A stretch of DNA of 64,000 nt from Isoetes taiwanensis (Eukaryota; Streptophyta; Lycopodiopsida; Isoetales; Isoetaceae), in assembly GCA_021234155.1 (NCBI GenBank), contig JAJEKV010000004.1:959813-1023812 (forward strand), in the 5' to 3' direction. The notes under the pieces are model-generated. The model was not told where the DNA came from and did not search any database. It saw only the letters and a program-made list of their open reading frames with translations. Below, piece after piece: positions 47,364 through 60,210 of the stretch. Numbering within the stretch: position 1 is the first letter of the stretch; the number at the start of each line of letters is the position of its first letter. The position numbers and the translations under genes were made by a program.

Positions 47364-47880
47364 GGTGACGCCGTTAAACGACGTTGCTTACGCGGCGCTC
47401 TGCCGACAATAGCGCGGGCGCGCGACGATCCGCCACGCCAAAACCGCCGCCACGCCGATATTCTAGGCGCCGCTTAACGACGCCACGCCGACGCAGCAGA
47501 CACTTTGGCGTGCCGGCATGTCGCCAAGCCCCGGCCGACCGGGTCACGCCAGATTTTTTAGTCGCCGCTCAACGACGCCATGTCGACGCGGCGTAACATG
47601 GTGGCGTGGCCACCGGCATGTCGCCAAGCCACGCAGCCCGGATGTGCCACGCCGATCCACGAGACGACGCGTTAAGCGGCGTTTTGTGCGGCGGCACGAC
47701 ACGCACGCTTGCCGCCTTTTGGCAGCCAGCCACCATGCCACGCAGCCAACCGACACGCCACCGAGAAACGTCGTTGAACGGCGTCCGAACGACGTTAATG
47801 CCGTTGAACGACGATGTCGTCGATATTCGACGACAACCCGTCGTTCTTCGACGTCGCGACGTCGTTGGACGTCGACTATC
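47364..47880. repeat. CACTA right subterminal repeats
   Basis: GCCGTTAAACGACG, GCCGCTTAACGACGCC and CGTCGTTCTTCGACGTCG words in both orientations run up to the terminal CTTGTAGTG. Motif composition (GCCG-rich) differs from the left end (GTCG-rich). Confidence 0.85.
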
Positions 47881-47890
47881 CCTTGTAGTG

Positions 47891-47908
47891 GCAAAAACCA
47901 AGATAGTC
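47891..47908 (+). pseudogene. LINE #3, 18-bp island
   Basis: GCA target duplication followed by AAAACCAAGATAGTC, encoding KTKIV, the conserved block after VNLA. It continues in frame at 52489 (TTCGGGCAT). Confidence 0.85.
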
Positions 47909-47915
47909 ACAAACC

Positions 47916-50604
47916 AAGATAACAATTAACACATAACTACTATTATAACATTAATTCACACAAATCATTACATCTAACAATTTTAAATTAAAATCTCCCT
48001 GAAACCCCCTTTGGTTTGGATGCATATTCACACGGGGGGTTACTCCGGGCAATGAGAGCTGTCGGATGGGCATATAACCCCTTTATTCCAAGATCTGGAC
48101 CGTACATAGCAATCCTCATTTGTGGGGTATGCATGTACAAGTTTTTGTATAGTGTACATATTCTAAACGAAGTGCACCCTGGACTGTCACAATCGTCGGA
48201 TTCGTCGATCCTACGACCCAGAATATATGTTGGGGCCTCTGCGCACCTTTCGTTTCGCTTATAGTCATTTATGATTGGAGGCGCCTATGATTTTGAAATA
48301 TGAAATACGATTTCGCCTAAGGTTTTCAGGGAATATCGAACCTCTATACGGCTTTGCCTAAGATTGATTCGAACCTCTACCAAAATAACTCAATGCCCTA
48401 ATAAGACTATTTTAACCAATGTAACTAATGAGCTAATATGATTATTTTTTATGTTGAATCTATGTTTTTTTTTTTTTTTTTTTTTTTTTATAACAACCTA
48501 TTCAATTGTTTTAGGGATATATAGTCTATGATTTCAGGAATTGTTATTCTTACATCCATATCAAATCCCCCTCGAACCCCCTGTTATTTTGCTACATAGT
48601 CTAAACGGCGCACCCCTCGATCACGATTAAAATATTCGTCGATCCTACGACCCAGAATATATGTTGGGGCCTCTGCGCACCTTTCGTTTCACTTATAGTC
48701 ATTTATGATTGGAGGCGCCTACGATTTTGAAATATGAAATAATGATTTAAAAGCTAAGGTTTTGAGGGAATATCGAACCTCTATACGGCTTTGCCTAAGA
48801 TTATAGAATATGAAATATGGGGATTCGAACCTCTACCAAAATAACTTAATGCCCTAATAAGACTATTTTAACCAATATACCTAGTGAGCTAATGTGATTA
48901 TTTCTTATGTTGAATCTATGTGTTTTTTTTTTATAACAATCTGTTCAATTGTTTTAGGGATATATAGTCTATGGTTTCAGGAATTGTTATTCTTACATCC
49001 ATATCAAATCCCCCTGGAACCCTCTGTTATTTTGCTACATAGTCTAAACGAAGTGCACCCTGGACTGTCACAGTCGTCGGATTCGTCGATCCTACGACCC
49101 AGAATATATGTTGGGGCCTCTGCGCACCTTTCGTTTCACTTATAGTCATTTATGATTGGAGGCGCCTACGATTTTGAAATATGAAATACGATTTCGCCTA
49201 AGGTTTTGAGGGAATATCGAACCTCTATACGGCTTTGCCTAAGATTATAGAATATGAAATATGGGGATTCGAACCTCTACCAAAATAACTTAATGCCCTA
49301 ATAAGACTATTTTAACCAATATACCTAGTGAGCTAATGTGATTATTTCTTATGTTGAATCTATGTGTTTTTTTTTTATAACAATCTGTTCAATTGTTTTA
49401 GGGATATATAGTCTATGGTTTCAGGAATTGTTATTCTTACATCCATATCAAATCCCCCTGGAACCCTCTGTTATTTTGCGACATATTCTAAACGAGGTGC
49501 ACCCTGGACTGCCACAGTCGTCGGATTCGTCGATCCTACGACCCAGATTGTATGTTGGAGCCTCTGCGCACCTTTCATTTCGCTTATTGTCATTTATGAT
49601 TGGAGGCGCCTATGATTTTGAAATATGAAATATGATTTCGCCTAAGGTTTTGAGGGAATATCGAACCTCTATACGGCTTTGCCTAAGATTTTAGAATATG
49701 AAATATGGGAATTCGAACCTCTACCAAAATAACTCAATGCCTTAATAAGACTATTTTAACCAATGTACCTAGTGAGCTAATGTGATTATTTCTTATGTTG
49801 AATCTATGTGTTTTTTTTTTTTTATAACAATCTATTCAATTGTTTTAGGGATATATAGTCTATGGTTTCAGGAATTGTTATTCTTACATCCATATCAAAT
49901 CCCCCTGGAACCCCCTGTTATTTTGCTACATATTCTAAACGTGGTGCACCCTGGACTGCCACAGTCGTCGGATTCGTAGACCCTATGACCCAGATTGTAT
50001 GTTGGAGCCTCTGCGCACCTTTTGTTTTGCTTATAGTCATTTATGATTGGACGCGCCTATGATTTTGAAATATGAAATACGATTTCGCCTAAGGTTTTGA
50101 GGGAATATCGAACCTCTATACGGCTTTGCCTAAGATTTTAGAATATGAAATATGGGGATTCGAACCTCTACCAAAATAACTCAATGCCTTAATAAGATTA
50201 TTTTAACAAATGTACCTAGTGAGCTAATGTGATTATTTCTTATGTTGAATCTATGTGTTTTTTTTTTATAACAATCCATTCAATTGTTTTAGGGATATAT
50301 AGTCTATGGTTTCAGGAATTGTTATTCTTACATCCATATCAAATCCCCCTGGAACCCCCTGTTATTTTGCTACATATTTAAGGTTTGCAAAATACTATAA
50401 GGTTTGAGAGAATGCACTTAATGGTGTTAATTTTGTACATGTATTATAAGTTTTTAGGGGCTCTCGCTGCCCTACATAACCCCCCCGTGTGAATATGCAC
50501 CCAAACCAAAGGGGGTTTCAGGGGGATTTTAATTCAAAATTGTTAGATGTAATGGTTTGTGTTAATTAATGTTATAATAGTAGTTATGTGTTAATTGTTA
50601 TCTT
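47916..50604. mobile_element. 2.7-kb TIR element carrying five tandem 445-bp units
   Basis: Inverted repeats of ~125 bp (47916-48040 and 50481-50604) start AAGATAACAATTAACACATA and differ at only a few sites. The outer interior matches the short copy at 28732-29412. No transposase ORF. Copies of the 445-bp unit fill 48160-50380. Confidence 0.85.
48160..50380. repeat. Pentameric array of the 445-bp unit
   Basis: CGTCGATCCTACGACC landmarks at 48203, 48637, 49084 and 49528, degenerate at 49976 (spacing 434-448). Units 3 and 4 are almost identical; unit 2 has a scrambled start. Each ends CCCCTGTTATTTTGCTACAT. The ORFs beginning MIISYVESMCFFF recur with the repeat and are not independent genes. 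Confidence 0.93.
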
Positions 50605-52488
50605 AAAAAAAATTTTGGGCCCTTCGGACCCTAACAAAAACAAACATTTATCTATGTGCACTTAGTTACACATTGACCAAATTGCTAAAGAATACAACTT
50701 TGCATACATAAAACACAAGTATTTAGAAAACACCGTTGTTATTCTCGTCCTTGTCAACTTCAAATTTAAGAATGTGAATTAGCATTCTCACTAGTTTCCA
50801 CCCCTTACTCCAAAACTATAGCGTTGTACAATGTTCACAATAAAGGATGCCATTCCCAAGGTAAACAAACCACTATAACGTTGAACAATGTTGACAATCA
50901 AAGGCACTTGTAGCTTCATCCAACAAAAGTATGCACGGATTTCTAATAAACTGTAAGCTGAAAGCATTACAATCCATAATATATTCTTCATATATATGTT
51001 ATGAAACATTGCATGGGCATCCTGCAGAGCTCCAAATTTACCATATATCTGAGCAAGCTAGTTTCCTAAGAACCTATCTCAGCCTCCAAATATAGAGAGC
51101 ATCAAGATTCCAACTTTTGCCTGTAACCTTGACAGATCCATCCTTTGTTGCAATTCCTAAATGATGGCAGGTCCTAAATGCAAAGCTGAAACATATCCCT
51201 TTTCGAAGTTGAGATAGATTCCTTACAATCTGGAATAGCTTTTGGCTAAGAGACCAAAAGTCTGGTTAATGAGTATATGATATAAGAAGGAAAAAAATCC
51301 ATATACCCATAGCAGAGTATTCCATCCTGAAGAAGAATAACCAGCACCATGGTTAGAGCCGTAGTTACAGAGCAATCAAAGACAAAACAGAATCACTGAA
51401 CAGACAAGAACTCATAAAAAATCAGACTCTTCAGATTTTCGGAACTCAAAAAGCAAAACTAATCGCCTAATTTTAGACATCCCTCATGTCATCCCCAAAA
51501 CAATGGCTTCCGTCTCGTTTTTTTACCAATGTGCCTTTGTTTGATATGGCAAAAATGTTAAATTAAAGCAAACAACCCCGGCTTGCATGGTGGCCTCAAC
51601 GGGAAAAAAAACTTCTGGTAATCCTATAATGCAGATACTGCGTTTCCGATCCTGCAAATATATCTGGCTTCTTAAGCTTCCGGCAAAAAAAGGCATCCCA
51701 CAAAGCCGGAGAAGCTTTCTGAAACGACAGAAAACATTCCACCCACAGCTGGATAGCACCTGCAATATAAAATTGACACCTTAATTCAGTCGTTTTCAAT
51801 TTTTAAGCAAAATTTCAATTAAAAGACGACTTCCTGGTAGAGTCTTTTTGCAGAAAGGCCATCACCCGACCAAAATAGCCCCATGCTGCAAAAATCTAAT
51901 GAATCTGAATCCGACATTAACAAATCTCTCCCAATTCCATCACATTGATCTACACCGGCATAATTTAATTCATTGATCTACACCGGCATAACTTAATTAG
52001 AATCAAGCTTTTCTTCCTCCCCTTTTATAGATTTGAAACAAGAATACAGAATCAGAAGATGAAAACGATGCAAGCTTTTCAAGAAATAAACCATCAATCT
52101 AAGCTTAGATGTGCAACCTCGCAAACTTCATGAATGAAACACTGCTAGTTGGTAATTCCGATGCCGCTTTGAAAGCCCAAAGGCCGCAGTCGGCCTCCTC
52201 TGTACCCAAATCCGGTGAACATCCTAACTGGCCGAAAGCCCAAAGGTCGAAAACCCTAAAAATCCTAAAACATAGGCCATCAATGGTTTCATGCATTGTT
52301 TGAAATTTAAAAAATCTAGCAACCGTTAGATTGTTTAACCTAATCTAAATCAACGCTCCAAAAAAGACGCACTCTAGAAATACTTTTTAGTATCCCCCAA
52401 CGAATACAACACCAAAATCATAGAAAATCCATAGCGAAAAGTGTATAAAATTACAAAAAAACCCCTGTTATAATGCTAGATATTCATC

Positions 52489-53791
52489 TTCGGGCATAAG
52501 AACAAGCATAGACCTTTCAGGTATATGGAGACAGAAATAGAGGAATCAACAGAATACAGGTATCTGAGGTATGATGCACACATCACGGGGAAATGGGCTA
52601 AGGGTGCAGACACGAGGTTTCAATCAGCCATTGGGAGCTATTTCAATATGAAAAATTTCTGCAATAGAAGTAGAATAATTGATTGGGACATCAAATGTTA
52701 CTTATTCAGTGCAGTAGTAGCCACGACGCAACTATATGGGGCTGAGGCTTGGGGGCCAGTTTAACAGATAAAAAGTGGGACAAACATGAAGGAATCCTCA
52801 GACAATGACACAAACAGGAATTTAAGGTACGGGCAAATACACCACTAACATTCATGATACTCGAAACTGGGCAGAAACCAATGGAGGTGAGAGCATGGGA
52901 GAGGACTATCAGATACCTAATAAAGGACAATGCAGGGGATCACCAAGGGAAGCTGTCAAGTATTACAATCATCGAGTCAGCAAAATCACACATTCTCATA
53001 GGCAGCAGGTGGTTTAAGGATGTAGCAAGGTGGACCAGAGAAATGGGAATGAATCTGAGTGACCTAATAAACGAAGGGAAGTGGAATGAAGAATTGGCAG
53101 ACAGAGCTACAAGAGCATGGCTGCAAAAACACTCTGGCCCAAGACACTCTGGCTCATGACAGTCTTCAATCCAGAACAGCAGATAGGACATCAGATGTAT
53201 CGAGATAACCTGCTAGGAAAGTCCAGAAGAGACATCTTGGCAAGATTTAGGATGGGAAGTCACGATCTAAGAATTGAAAAGGACAGGTGGAGGGGAATAG
53301 AAAAGGAGGACCGGATATGCAGAATCTGTGACACTGGGGAAGTGGAGGATGAGAACCACATGATCAATGCGTGTCCCATATACGGAGACATCAGAGACAA
53401 ATACAGAAATATAAGATGGGGTCAACCAGTACACACTCTGATGATAAGGACAGAAACAATGAGAGACATGGCAGACGCAATCCAGGGAATGACGATCAGA
53501 CACCGAGAAATACACAAAGAAAGAGGGATTATAATATGAACCGCACAAGAGGCGATTCATAAACCCCCCACAAATTGTTCAGTTAAAAGCTGATTGATAA
53601 CGACGCACCACCGCACGGTCATGACGCCGATGCAAAGCGGGGTGCCGGTACTAATAGAAAAAAGAGAGCCTTCAAAAAAGGCTACAATAAATCAGCGTGA
53701 TGTGCTAGTAGCGCCCTTTCAGAGAGCTCGCCCATGCTACACAAGTCCAGGGGCCTGAGGGCACAAGGGCCATAATTTCTATTCTATTCAA
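52489..53791 (+). pseudogene. LINE #3, C-terminal part and 3' UTR
   Basis: VFGHKNKHR and then TEYRYLRYD (52489-52570), followed by LYGAEAWGP. A frameshift near 52760 and a TGA near 52808 follow. The frame 53117-53539 encodes ARFRMGSHDLRI and the Cys/His knuckle (CRICDTGEVEDENHMINACP). The 3' UTR has a stem-loop AGCCTT...AAGGCT (53667-53683) and ends near TTCTATTCTATTCAA. Homologous to the LINE end at 9848-10370. Confidence 0.88.
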
Positions 53792-54109
53792 TCTTTGCCC
53801 ACGAGGAGGTGTATAACAATTGCGTTTATTCGTATTGGTGCACACTGACACAAAATTGAAACATATAGGGAGGCATAATATGATATCTGAATGTTGCCAG
53901 ATATGAGCCAATGAATATGAATGCCACACTCTTTAGACTTGTCCGATGTTTGTAACTAGTCAACCATGATATATGGACCTGATTGCGCAGTTGATATGCC
54001 GCTACATTTGCTCTTGCAAATGCCTACAGTAATGACATTATCATACTTTATCTTGTAGATTCTCGACATGGAAGATGAAATAAATCATGCATCATTACAT
54101 TCATATGCA

Positions 54110-54275
54110 CAAATGTGCAATAATACAGATTCTCGAGTCTATTAATGTTAAGGTCTTTTTCTTCAAAAACCTTGCGGGGCTGCGTTATCTTAATCCTTGT
54201 GCTATTTCTTGTATGGGGTCCCATAGACCTTTTGGTCTCCATGGACGATAAAAGTCAATTCAATAATTAAAAAAA
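54110..54275 (+). repeat. SINE-like interspersed repeat, copy 4
   Basis: CTATTAATGTTAAGGTCTTT at about 54137 and GGGGTCCCATAGACCTTTTG at 54217, ending GACGATAAAAGTCAATTCAA. Same family as 3115-3292. Confidence 0.6.
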
Positions 54276-54402
54276 GAGTTTAAGTTATAGTACAAGCAAG
54301 ATTTTATTGTCACCACCCTAAAGTTTCTGTACTTTGGTGGCAAGTCCTACATAGGTGTTTGCATGTAAACACCGGCTCAGGATACTTTTACCCTTGATTC
54401 GG

Positions 54403-55243
54403 TGATCCCGGAGATAAATATACCGTCCTCCGGGATCCCGGGCCGCTCTCGACGGGGTCCGTTGGGGAGACCCCGTTCTGACGTATGGGCACACGCCATG
54501 TCGGCCCGGTCCATCCCCGTCGTCCAAACCCCCGTGCCATCGCGGCCGTCCGCGCCTCAGAGATCCCCGCCTCCGGGATCATCCAGGCGATCCCCTCCTC
54601 CGGGATCCCCACAGTCGGTGGCTGTTAACGGCGAACGTTATCCGCCGTGATGATCCCGCCCTCCGGGATCCCCGGGCATGAGCATGTGGATCCCCTCCTT
54701 CGGGATCACCCGCCCGTGGCTGATAACGGCGGACGCTATCCGCCGCGGTGATCCCCTCCTCCGGGATCCCCGGCACCCCGGACGTGGATCCCGTCCTCCG
54801 GGATCACCCGCCCGTGGCTGATAACGGCGGACGCTATCTGCCGAGGTGATCCACTCCTCCGGGATCCCCGGCACCCCGGACGTGGATCCCCTCCTCCGGG
54901 ATCACCCGCCCGTGGCTGATAATGGCGGATGCTATCCACCGAGGTGATCCCGACCTCCGGGATCCCCGATCGGGTGACGTGGATCCCGTCCTCCAGGGTC
55001 ACCATTAGATGCAAACCGAGGTGGTTTGCCGATAGCCGTTAGATCCGGTGATCTATACCGTCCTCCGGGATCACCACGTCATTTGCACCTGTGATTCCGG
55101 AGGCCAGTATATGAGAACGTTTGGACGGTGGAGATAGCGGCGTGGACTAAACAGGTGGTCCAAGTTTGAATTTTGCCAGCCCATGCACGGACAAACCAAT
55201 ACAATGAAAACACGTGGACGTTCTGAGACCACCCTCCGGGATC
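54403..55243. repeat. Hairpin array 1 (GATCCC...GGGATC), upstream of transposase
   Basis: About 12-13 copies of the 19-bp palindrome GATCCCGTCCTCCGGGATC and variants. Most lie in ~98-bp units (54615-54985) that hold two palindromes plus a GGCGGACGCTATCCGCC stem. Single copies continue to 55243, just before the transposase start. The short minus-strand ORFs across it are repeat artefacts. It is probably the subterminal region of a transposon. Confidence 0.88.
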
Positions 55244-55296
55244 ACCATCTGAGTGTGGTTCTTCCCTGTTGCGTGTTGATGTCGATGTAGCGAGAC

Positions 55297-58182
55297 ATGG
55301 AGGAGGAGCGGAATATGGCTATGGCTGCGGCAGCTATGGACGAATTAGAGGAGAAGAGAGAAGAGGTAAGTATTCTTTTTCATTCATAGCAATCTTCAAG
55401 GGCTGTAAACAAGCATTGTCATTTTGTGTTTAATGTTTTTTTTCTCAGCTTAGGGCTGAAATACAGCCCGAATCACCTCCAAATGGCCTGTTTGATCATG
55501 ACAACTTACATTAGTATCCTGAAGAGCATCAGGTACCTGATATTCAAGGGGGTGGCCAGATGCTTGTTTGGACTTGCTATATCCATACAGACCGCGTCCA
55601 AGATTTCGTTCTTGGGGAGCAGAGGAATTGTGAAGCACCTGCCAATTTCTATCTAAGAAGTTCAGTGCCTGAGAGAGTGTTAAAAAGACCCTACAAGGAT
55701 TCCTATATGACGTTGAAGAGGTATTGGTTTGATTCATGTGTTTGTGTTTTAAATCATGAGTCCAAGGTCCAATAGGGCCATCCAATAGGTTATGTGTTTG
55801 ATTATAATTCTTGCTTTTTTAAGTCATTTGATGTGCTTGTCATTAGGATTACACCTAGTAGATCAAAACTAACTTGTAATACAGATATTGGTGTTCATAT
55901 GGACCTCAAGACAAGACAACAAACACTCATGTGGTTGAGGATAGACCACGTCCACCGGGCACACGTAGGAAAAGGGTTGAGAGGGGAGAGGGCATACGTA
56001 GGGGCTGCCAGTGCCATTTCACAATCAGGCAACTCTATTTCCTTCCAGAATTTTCACATATCACTTATTATGGGTTTGATCACAAGAATATCCAAGGTTT
56101 GCCTTGCCATGGTAGGTTTGTTGACCCATCCTCTGGAGTTAAGTTCAAGCTAGCACCCTGGATCTCACAAGAATTGAGGGAATGGGTAAGAGAGAAGCTT
56201 GTCCAATAGCACACGCCACGTAGTGTCATGAACATGCATGAAGAGAGGTGGAGGTTGAGACTTGAAGTGAATGGACAGGAAAGCATGTGTAGGGATGATG
56301 TGTTGAAAATTCGGGACGTGTACAATATTGGAAAGGGAGTTGTTCGTAACACATGGAAGCTACATGAAGATCTTCCCACTAGCATTGACATGTGGGTTCA
56401 ACAACACCAAGATTCTGTGTTCATGTATGAGCAAGGAGACTTGTTTCAATTAGGAGTTATGACTCCAATCCGAAGGGAGTCCATGTTGAGATGTGGCAAG
56501 AACAGAGCCATTTGCATGGACTCTACTTTCAAAACAAATGACAAGAGGTGCGGTTCTTCCTCAACTTTTATTGTGTGTGCTCCTGGTAGGTTGAGTTGAT
56601 TTGATTATTGTGTATGGTTTAATGCAGGTTCTATCTTTTCACACTTATCGCCTTTGATGAGTATTCCAATGGTTTACCATTGGCTTACGTTATTACCAAT
56701 TCTCAAAAGAGTGGAGCTATAACAAAGTGGATGCAAGAACTAAAGGAGTCCTTATGCCAAGATGATCCTGATTGGCAACCTTCTTGCATCATTATAGATG
56801 ATGCCCATGCTGAGATAAAGGCCGTGAAAAAAGTAACTTGTCAAACTCTAATCCTTGGAAGCATTCTATATGTACTAACATTGTTTATTTGCATAGGTTT
56901 TTCCTAGTGTGCCCGTGCAAATTTGCATATGGCACGTGAGGAGGGCTTGGATCACGTGGTTGCAGAAGAACATCAAGAACAAGGTGGCACGTAACGATCT
57001 GTTCAAGGAACTTGGTTACATTATGTACAGGACAGAAGGTCCTCTAGGGGACAATGTCTACGGTGAAGAGTATAGGGAGGCAGTAAAGAGGGAGGCAACT
57101 AAGAAATTGGAAGACTTGGTGAGGAAGTATCCTCAATACCCCAAGTTGGCGGCTTACATGAGTAAGGAGTGGACCAAAAATATTTGCCAATGGGTATTGG
57201 CTTCAAGGATGTACCCTCACTCCAACCAAGAGACTAATGCAGCCATAGAGGCATGGCATTGTGCCTTGAAAAGGCGCCTGGGCATTTCAAAACGAGCACT
57301 CCGAGGACGGAGGATTGATTGGCTGCTCTACATTCTAACCAACAATGTGGAGACACACATGGCATACATCAGCTATAACTTCTAATCATCTTCTCTAGTC
57401 TATTTTGATTTTGCAAGTACATAATTCTCTTGTCATCTAGGTCCATGAAGGAAGCAGGGTTTGTGGTGAACACCTCCCAGGAAGAGATAACACAGTATGC
57501 CATACTGGGTGCAAGGAAGATTGCTGATGAACAGGTCACATTCACTAACTTCGAAGAAGGTGAGGCAGAAGTGCAAAGTGAACGCACTCTAGGGCAAGGA
57601 CCATACTTTGTGAACGGGGCACACAAGAACTGGGCATACTGTGACTGTCCCTGGGGAGCCAAGGGCAACTTATATAAGCACCAAGTTAAGGTCATGCAAA
57701 TGTTGGGCAACTACAGGGATCAAGATCTTTTACAGGTGCTTGGATCCCAATATGGGACAATTGGTGGAGGCATGGACCACTTGAGGCCATGTGAGGATCT
57801 ATTTCATGGGGCCTTTCATGGGGAGGAAACCACATATGAAGATGTGGCTGAGATTGTAAGCTTGGACGAGTCTCCCTCTCAAAAGGAGACAAGGATTAAC
57901 CTGGATAAGACAAGGAGATCCTTACAAGAAGTCATTGCTAGAGTGATGTCAAGGGCAGAAAAAGATCCAGGCATGCTAATTGCAACTGATTCACTCATGA
58001 GACAACTCGACACGCGGCTTGAAAGAATGGACAGAACCATAACATGTATCCCCACTAATGCAGTCGAAGAGGAGTGTGGTAATAGTTTGGCAAGGCTCAA
58101 GCCTCTGATAGAAATTGGGAAGAGGAAAGACAAGGAAACCAAGAAGAGTTGGAAGCAAGTTGAGATGGAGGGCCTATTGTGA
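55297..58182 (+). pseudogene. MULE-type transposase with SWIM finger (spliced, damaged)
   Basis: Predicted exons: 55297-55365, 55449-55720, 55885-56547, 56628-56832, 56897-57382 and 57441-58182. The first four junctions are GT-AG and join in frame; the fifth is unresolved (TAA at 57383). An N-terminal Cys/His region (YWCSYGP; GCQCHFTI; GLPCHGRF) looks DNA-binding. The MULE DDE core follows: CMDSTFKTN (first Asp, ~56515), IIIDDAHAE (second Asp), CIWH (CxxH) and NQETNAAIEAWH (Glu). The SWIM motif CDCPWGAKGNLYKHQ (~57640) has Tyr where the third zinc ligand (Cys) is expected. In-frame TAG codons lie at 55512 and 56207. A Lys/Glu-rich C-terminal helix follows. Hairpin arrays flank it on both sides. 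Confidence 0.85.
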
Positions 58183-58299
58183 GAATGGCATTGTGAGTTT
58201 GTTGTTGTTTAATGCTCATTGACACCTTTTGAAGCCACTCATGAGCTTCATTGTCTTGTTAATTGTTCAGGTCAAGTTTCGAGTTTACCTATGTCCTCC

Positions 58300-58520
58300 T
58301 TATAAAAAATAGGTATAAATAAATCAATATTTACCTATTTACTAATTACTTAACCTATTGATAAATATTGTTAATGTTATCAATATTTATGTTTAAACCT
58401 AACTTATCTAGCATAGGATAAGTAGATAAGTAAATATTAAACCTAACTTACCTAGCATAGGATAAGTTAGGACCTAGAGTTTAATGTTTAGAGTTTAGAC
58501 CATAGGATAAAAAAGTAATA
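58300..58520. other. AT-rich spacer with short repeats
   Basis: AACCTAACTTATCTAGCATAGGATAAG occurs twice (about 58396 and 58441, with small differences), plus inverted AATATTTA words. It lies between the transposase stop and hairpin array 2. Confidence 0.6.
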
Positions 58521-58525
58521 AAAAA

Positions 58526-58886
58526 ACGTACGGGATCCCCTCCTCTGGGATCCCGCGTCTGCCTGCTTGGTGATCCCATCCTCCGGGATCACACACTAAT
58601 TAAAACGGGATCCCGCGTCCGCCTGCTTGCTGATCCCGTCCTCCGGGATCACAGAGTAATTAAAACGGGATTCCGTCCTCTGGGATCCCGCGGCCCGCCT
58701 GCTTGGTGATCCCGTCCTTCGGGATCACACAATAATTAAAACGGGATTCCGTCCTCGGGGACCCCGCGTCCGCCTGCTTGGTGATCCCGTCCTCCGGGAT
58801 CACAAAGTAATTAAAATGGGATTCCGTCCCCCGGAATCCTGCGGCCCACCTGCTTGGTGATCCCGTCCTCCGGGATCACAGCATTG
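58526..58886. repeat. Hairpin array 2, downstream of transposase
   Basis: Nine palindromes in ~76-bp units with landmark GCCTGCTTGG (58561, 58621, 58697, 58772, 58848) and ACA.TAATTAAAACGGG linkers. Variants include GATTCCGTCCCCCGGAATC, in which both stem sides have changed together. It is followed by CATTGAATAT.TTA, also found after array 3. Confidence 0.9.
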
Positions 58887-60210
58887 AATATCTTATATTA
58901 TAATGTTATTAGGTAAGTATGTCGTCAACGAAACCCTAACCCTATTTTCGACATTTAGGGTTTTCATGTATCGGGCCCGTTTTCTTTGTCAAGGTGGCCA
59001 GTAATGGAAGCGGCCACCGTTATGGCCTCCTCCGCCTTCCATCATTCTTGGGTGAAGCAAGAGGAAGCAAGAGCGGAACTAGCTCCATTAGGGCAGCTAT
59101 GTATCTAGCTCCGTTAACGCAGCTATGGGTGTTAGAATTTGCCCTCGATATTCTTCTCCCTTCTTTGCTGCTCAACCAGCCTAGACCCATTCATTCTTCT
59201 CCAAAACTAGGTCGCATTCTGGAATTCTGGAATTTGGAGATGGATGTTTAGCCACGTGGTCTTGAAAATTTAATCCGCTTCAAATTTGGAGAGAGTATCA
59301 CGACAGAGAGTTTACTAGCAGGTAACTCACAAACAGACAAAGAATGTCTTAAGACTAAAACTGCATTGGGGTTTTGCACAATGGTTTGCGTTGATTTGCC
59401 TTCTTTAGTGCAGATATAGTAACCATAGATTTACATTTTTTATATTGTTTGCATTTGGTTTTAACACATTTGTTTGTCCTATGTGCAGTAGACATAGAGC
59501 TTGGCGGTGCTTGGAACTTAGACAGTTTTTCAATGGTAATAGATTTTATTCTTTTTAATTGTTTGTTGCATTCCAAATAGATGCATCCAGGACATAGGCA
59601 TCTCCCAGGAGGTATGCAATATGGCTAGAAATCTTTGCAAGTTGGTTAATGTAATACAAGCATCCCTTAGGCACTGCAGGAGAAACAGAGATTGGCATAA
59701 CTCTGACTCCAACATGGGCTGTTGCTATTGTCTGTGCAGTTCATTGACCATGGAGCGGAGTATTCACTGGTTAGGAAATGTGAGCAATCTTGACCTCTTT
59801 TACGTTGTTGTTTGAAACTTTTCTGGGTCTATGCAATAGGAGGTTAGTTAGATTGTTCTTGCATTGAACCATTTCGGACCCCAGGTAACCCCTCTTAACA
59901 AACAGTTGTACCGCAGCTAATCTACCTGCCTCTGCTTCATTGACAACTGAATCTGCGGTTTGTGGAACAGTTGATCTCATTGAAGTAGGATGTAATATCT
60001 GGAACTAGATCTTCTGCAGATCTCGAATGTAAAAATCTGTAAGTCTATATCGTGTAAGGAAACCTATCTCCATTTACCTTATCACCCTGGCCAGTGTTGC
60101 TTCAACCTCCCAGAATCCTCATATTATCTAAGCTTTTATGCTCCTCTACATCCGTCTGCTTAAATGAGTTCATTGATTCTGTCCCTATGGGATGATCCTT
60201 CAAATGCTAG
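58887..60210. other. No gene recognised; telo-box-like motif
   Basis: ACGAAACCCTAACCCTATTTT (about 58928) resembles a plant telo-box, as found in promoters of translation-related genes. The short open frame 58994-59251 downstream has no recognisable domain. The rest is AT-rich with broken frames. Confidence 0.4.

Larger units (their letters stand above)
47909..52488. mobile_element. Second interruption of LINE #3 (4.6 kb)
   Basis: The LINE frame stops at 47908 and resumes at 52489. Within this interval 47916-50604 is a TIR element; 50605-52488 has no recognised gene or repeat. Its right end (CCCCTGTTATAATGCTAGATATTC) resembles the end of the 445-bp unit. A clean target duplication was not found (GTC/ATC at best), so the interval may be more than one event. 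Confidence 0.6.

Noticed and set aside
52440-52488. Helitron 3' end (CTAG after a hairpin)
   Set aside because: The following base is A rather than T, no convincing hairpin, and the left end does not start TC after A.
55297-58182. TAG read as glutamine under an alternative genetic code
   Set aside because: TGA and TAA stops and frameshifts also break neighbouring mobile elements, and the SOUL gene ends normally in TAG; decay is the simpler explanation.
54403-58886. CRISPR-like arrays of regular palindromes
   Set aside because: Plant nuclear context, repeats are themselves palindromic with repeated (not unique) spacers, and no cas genes.
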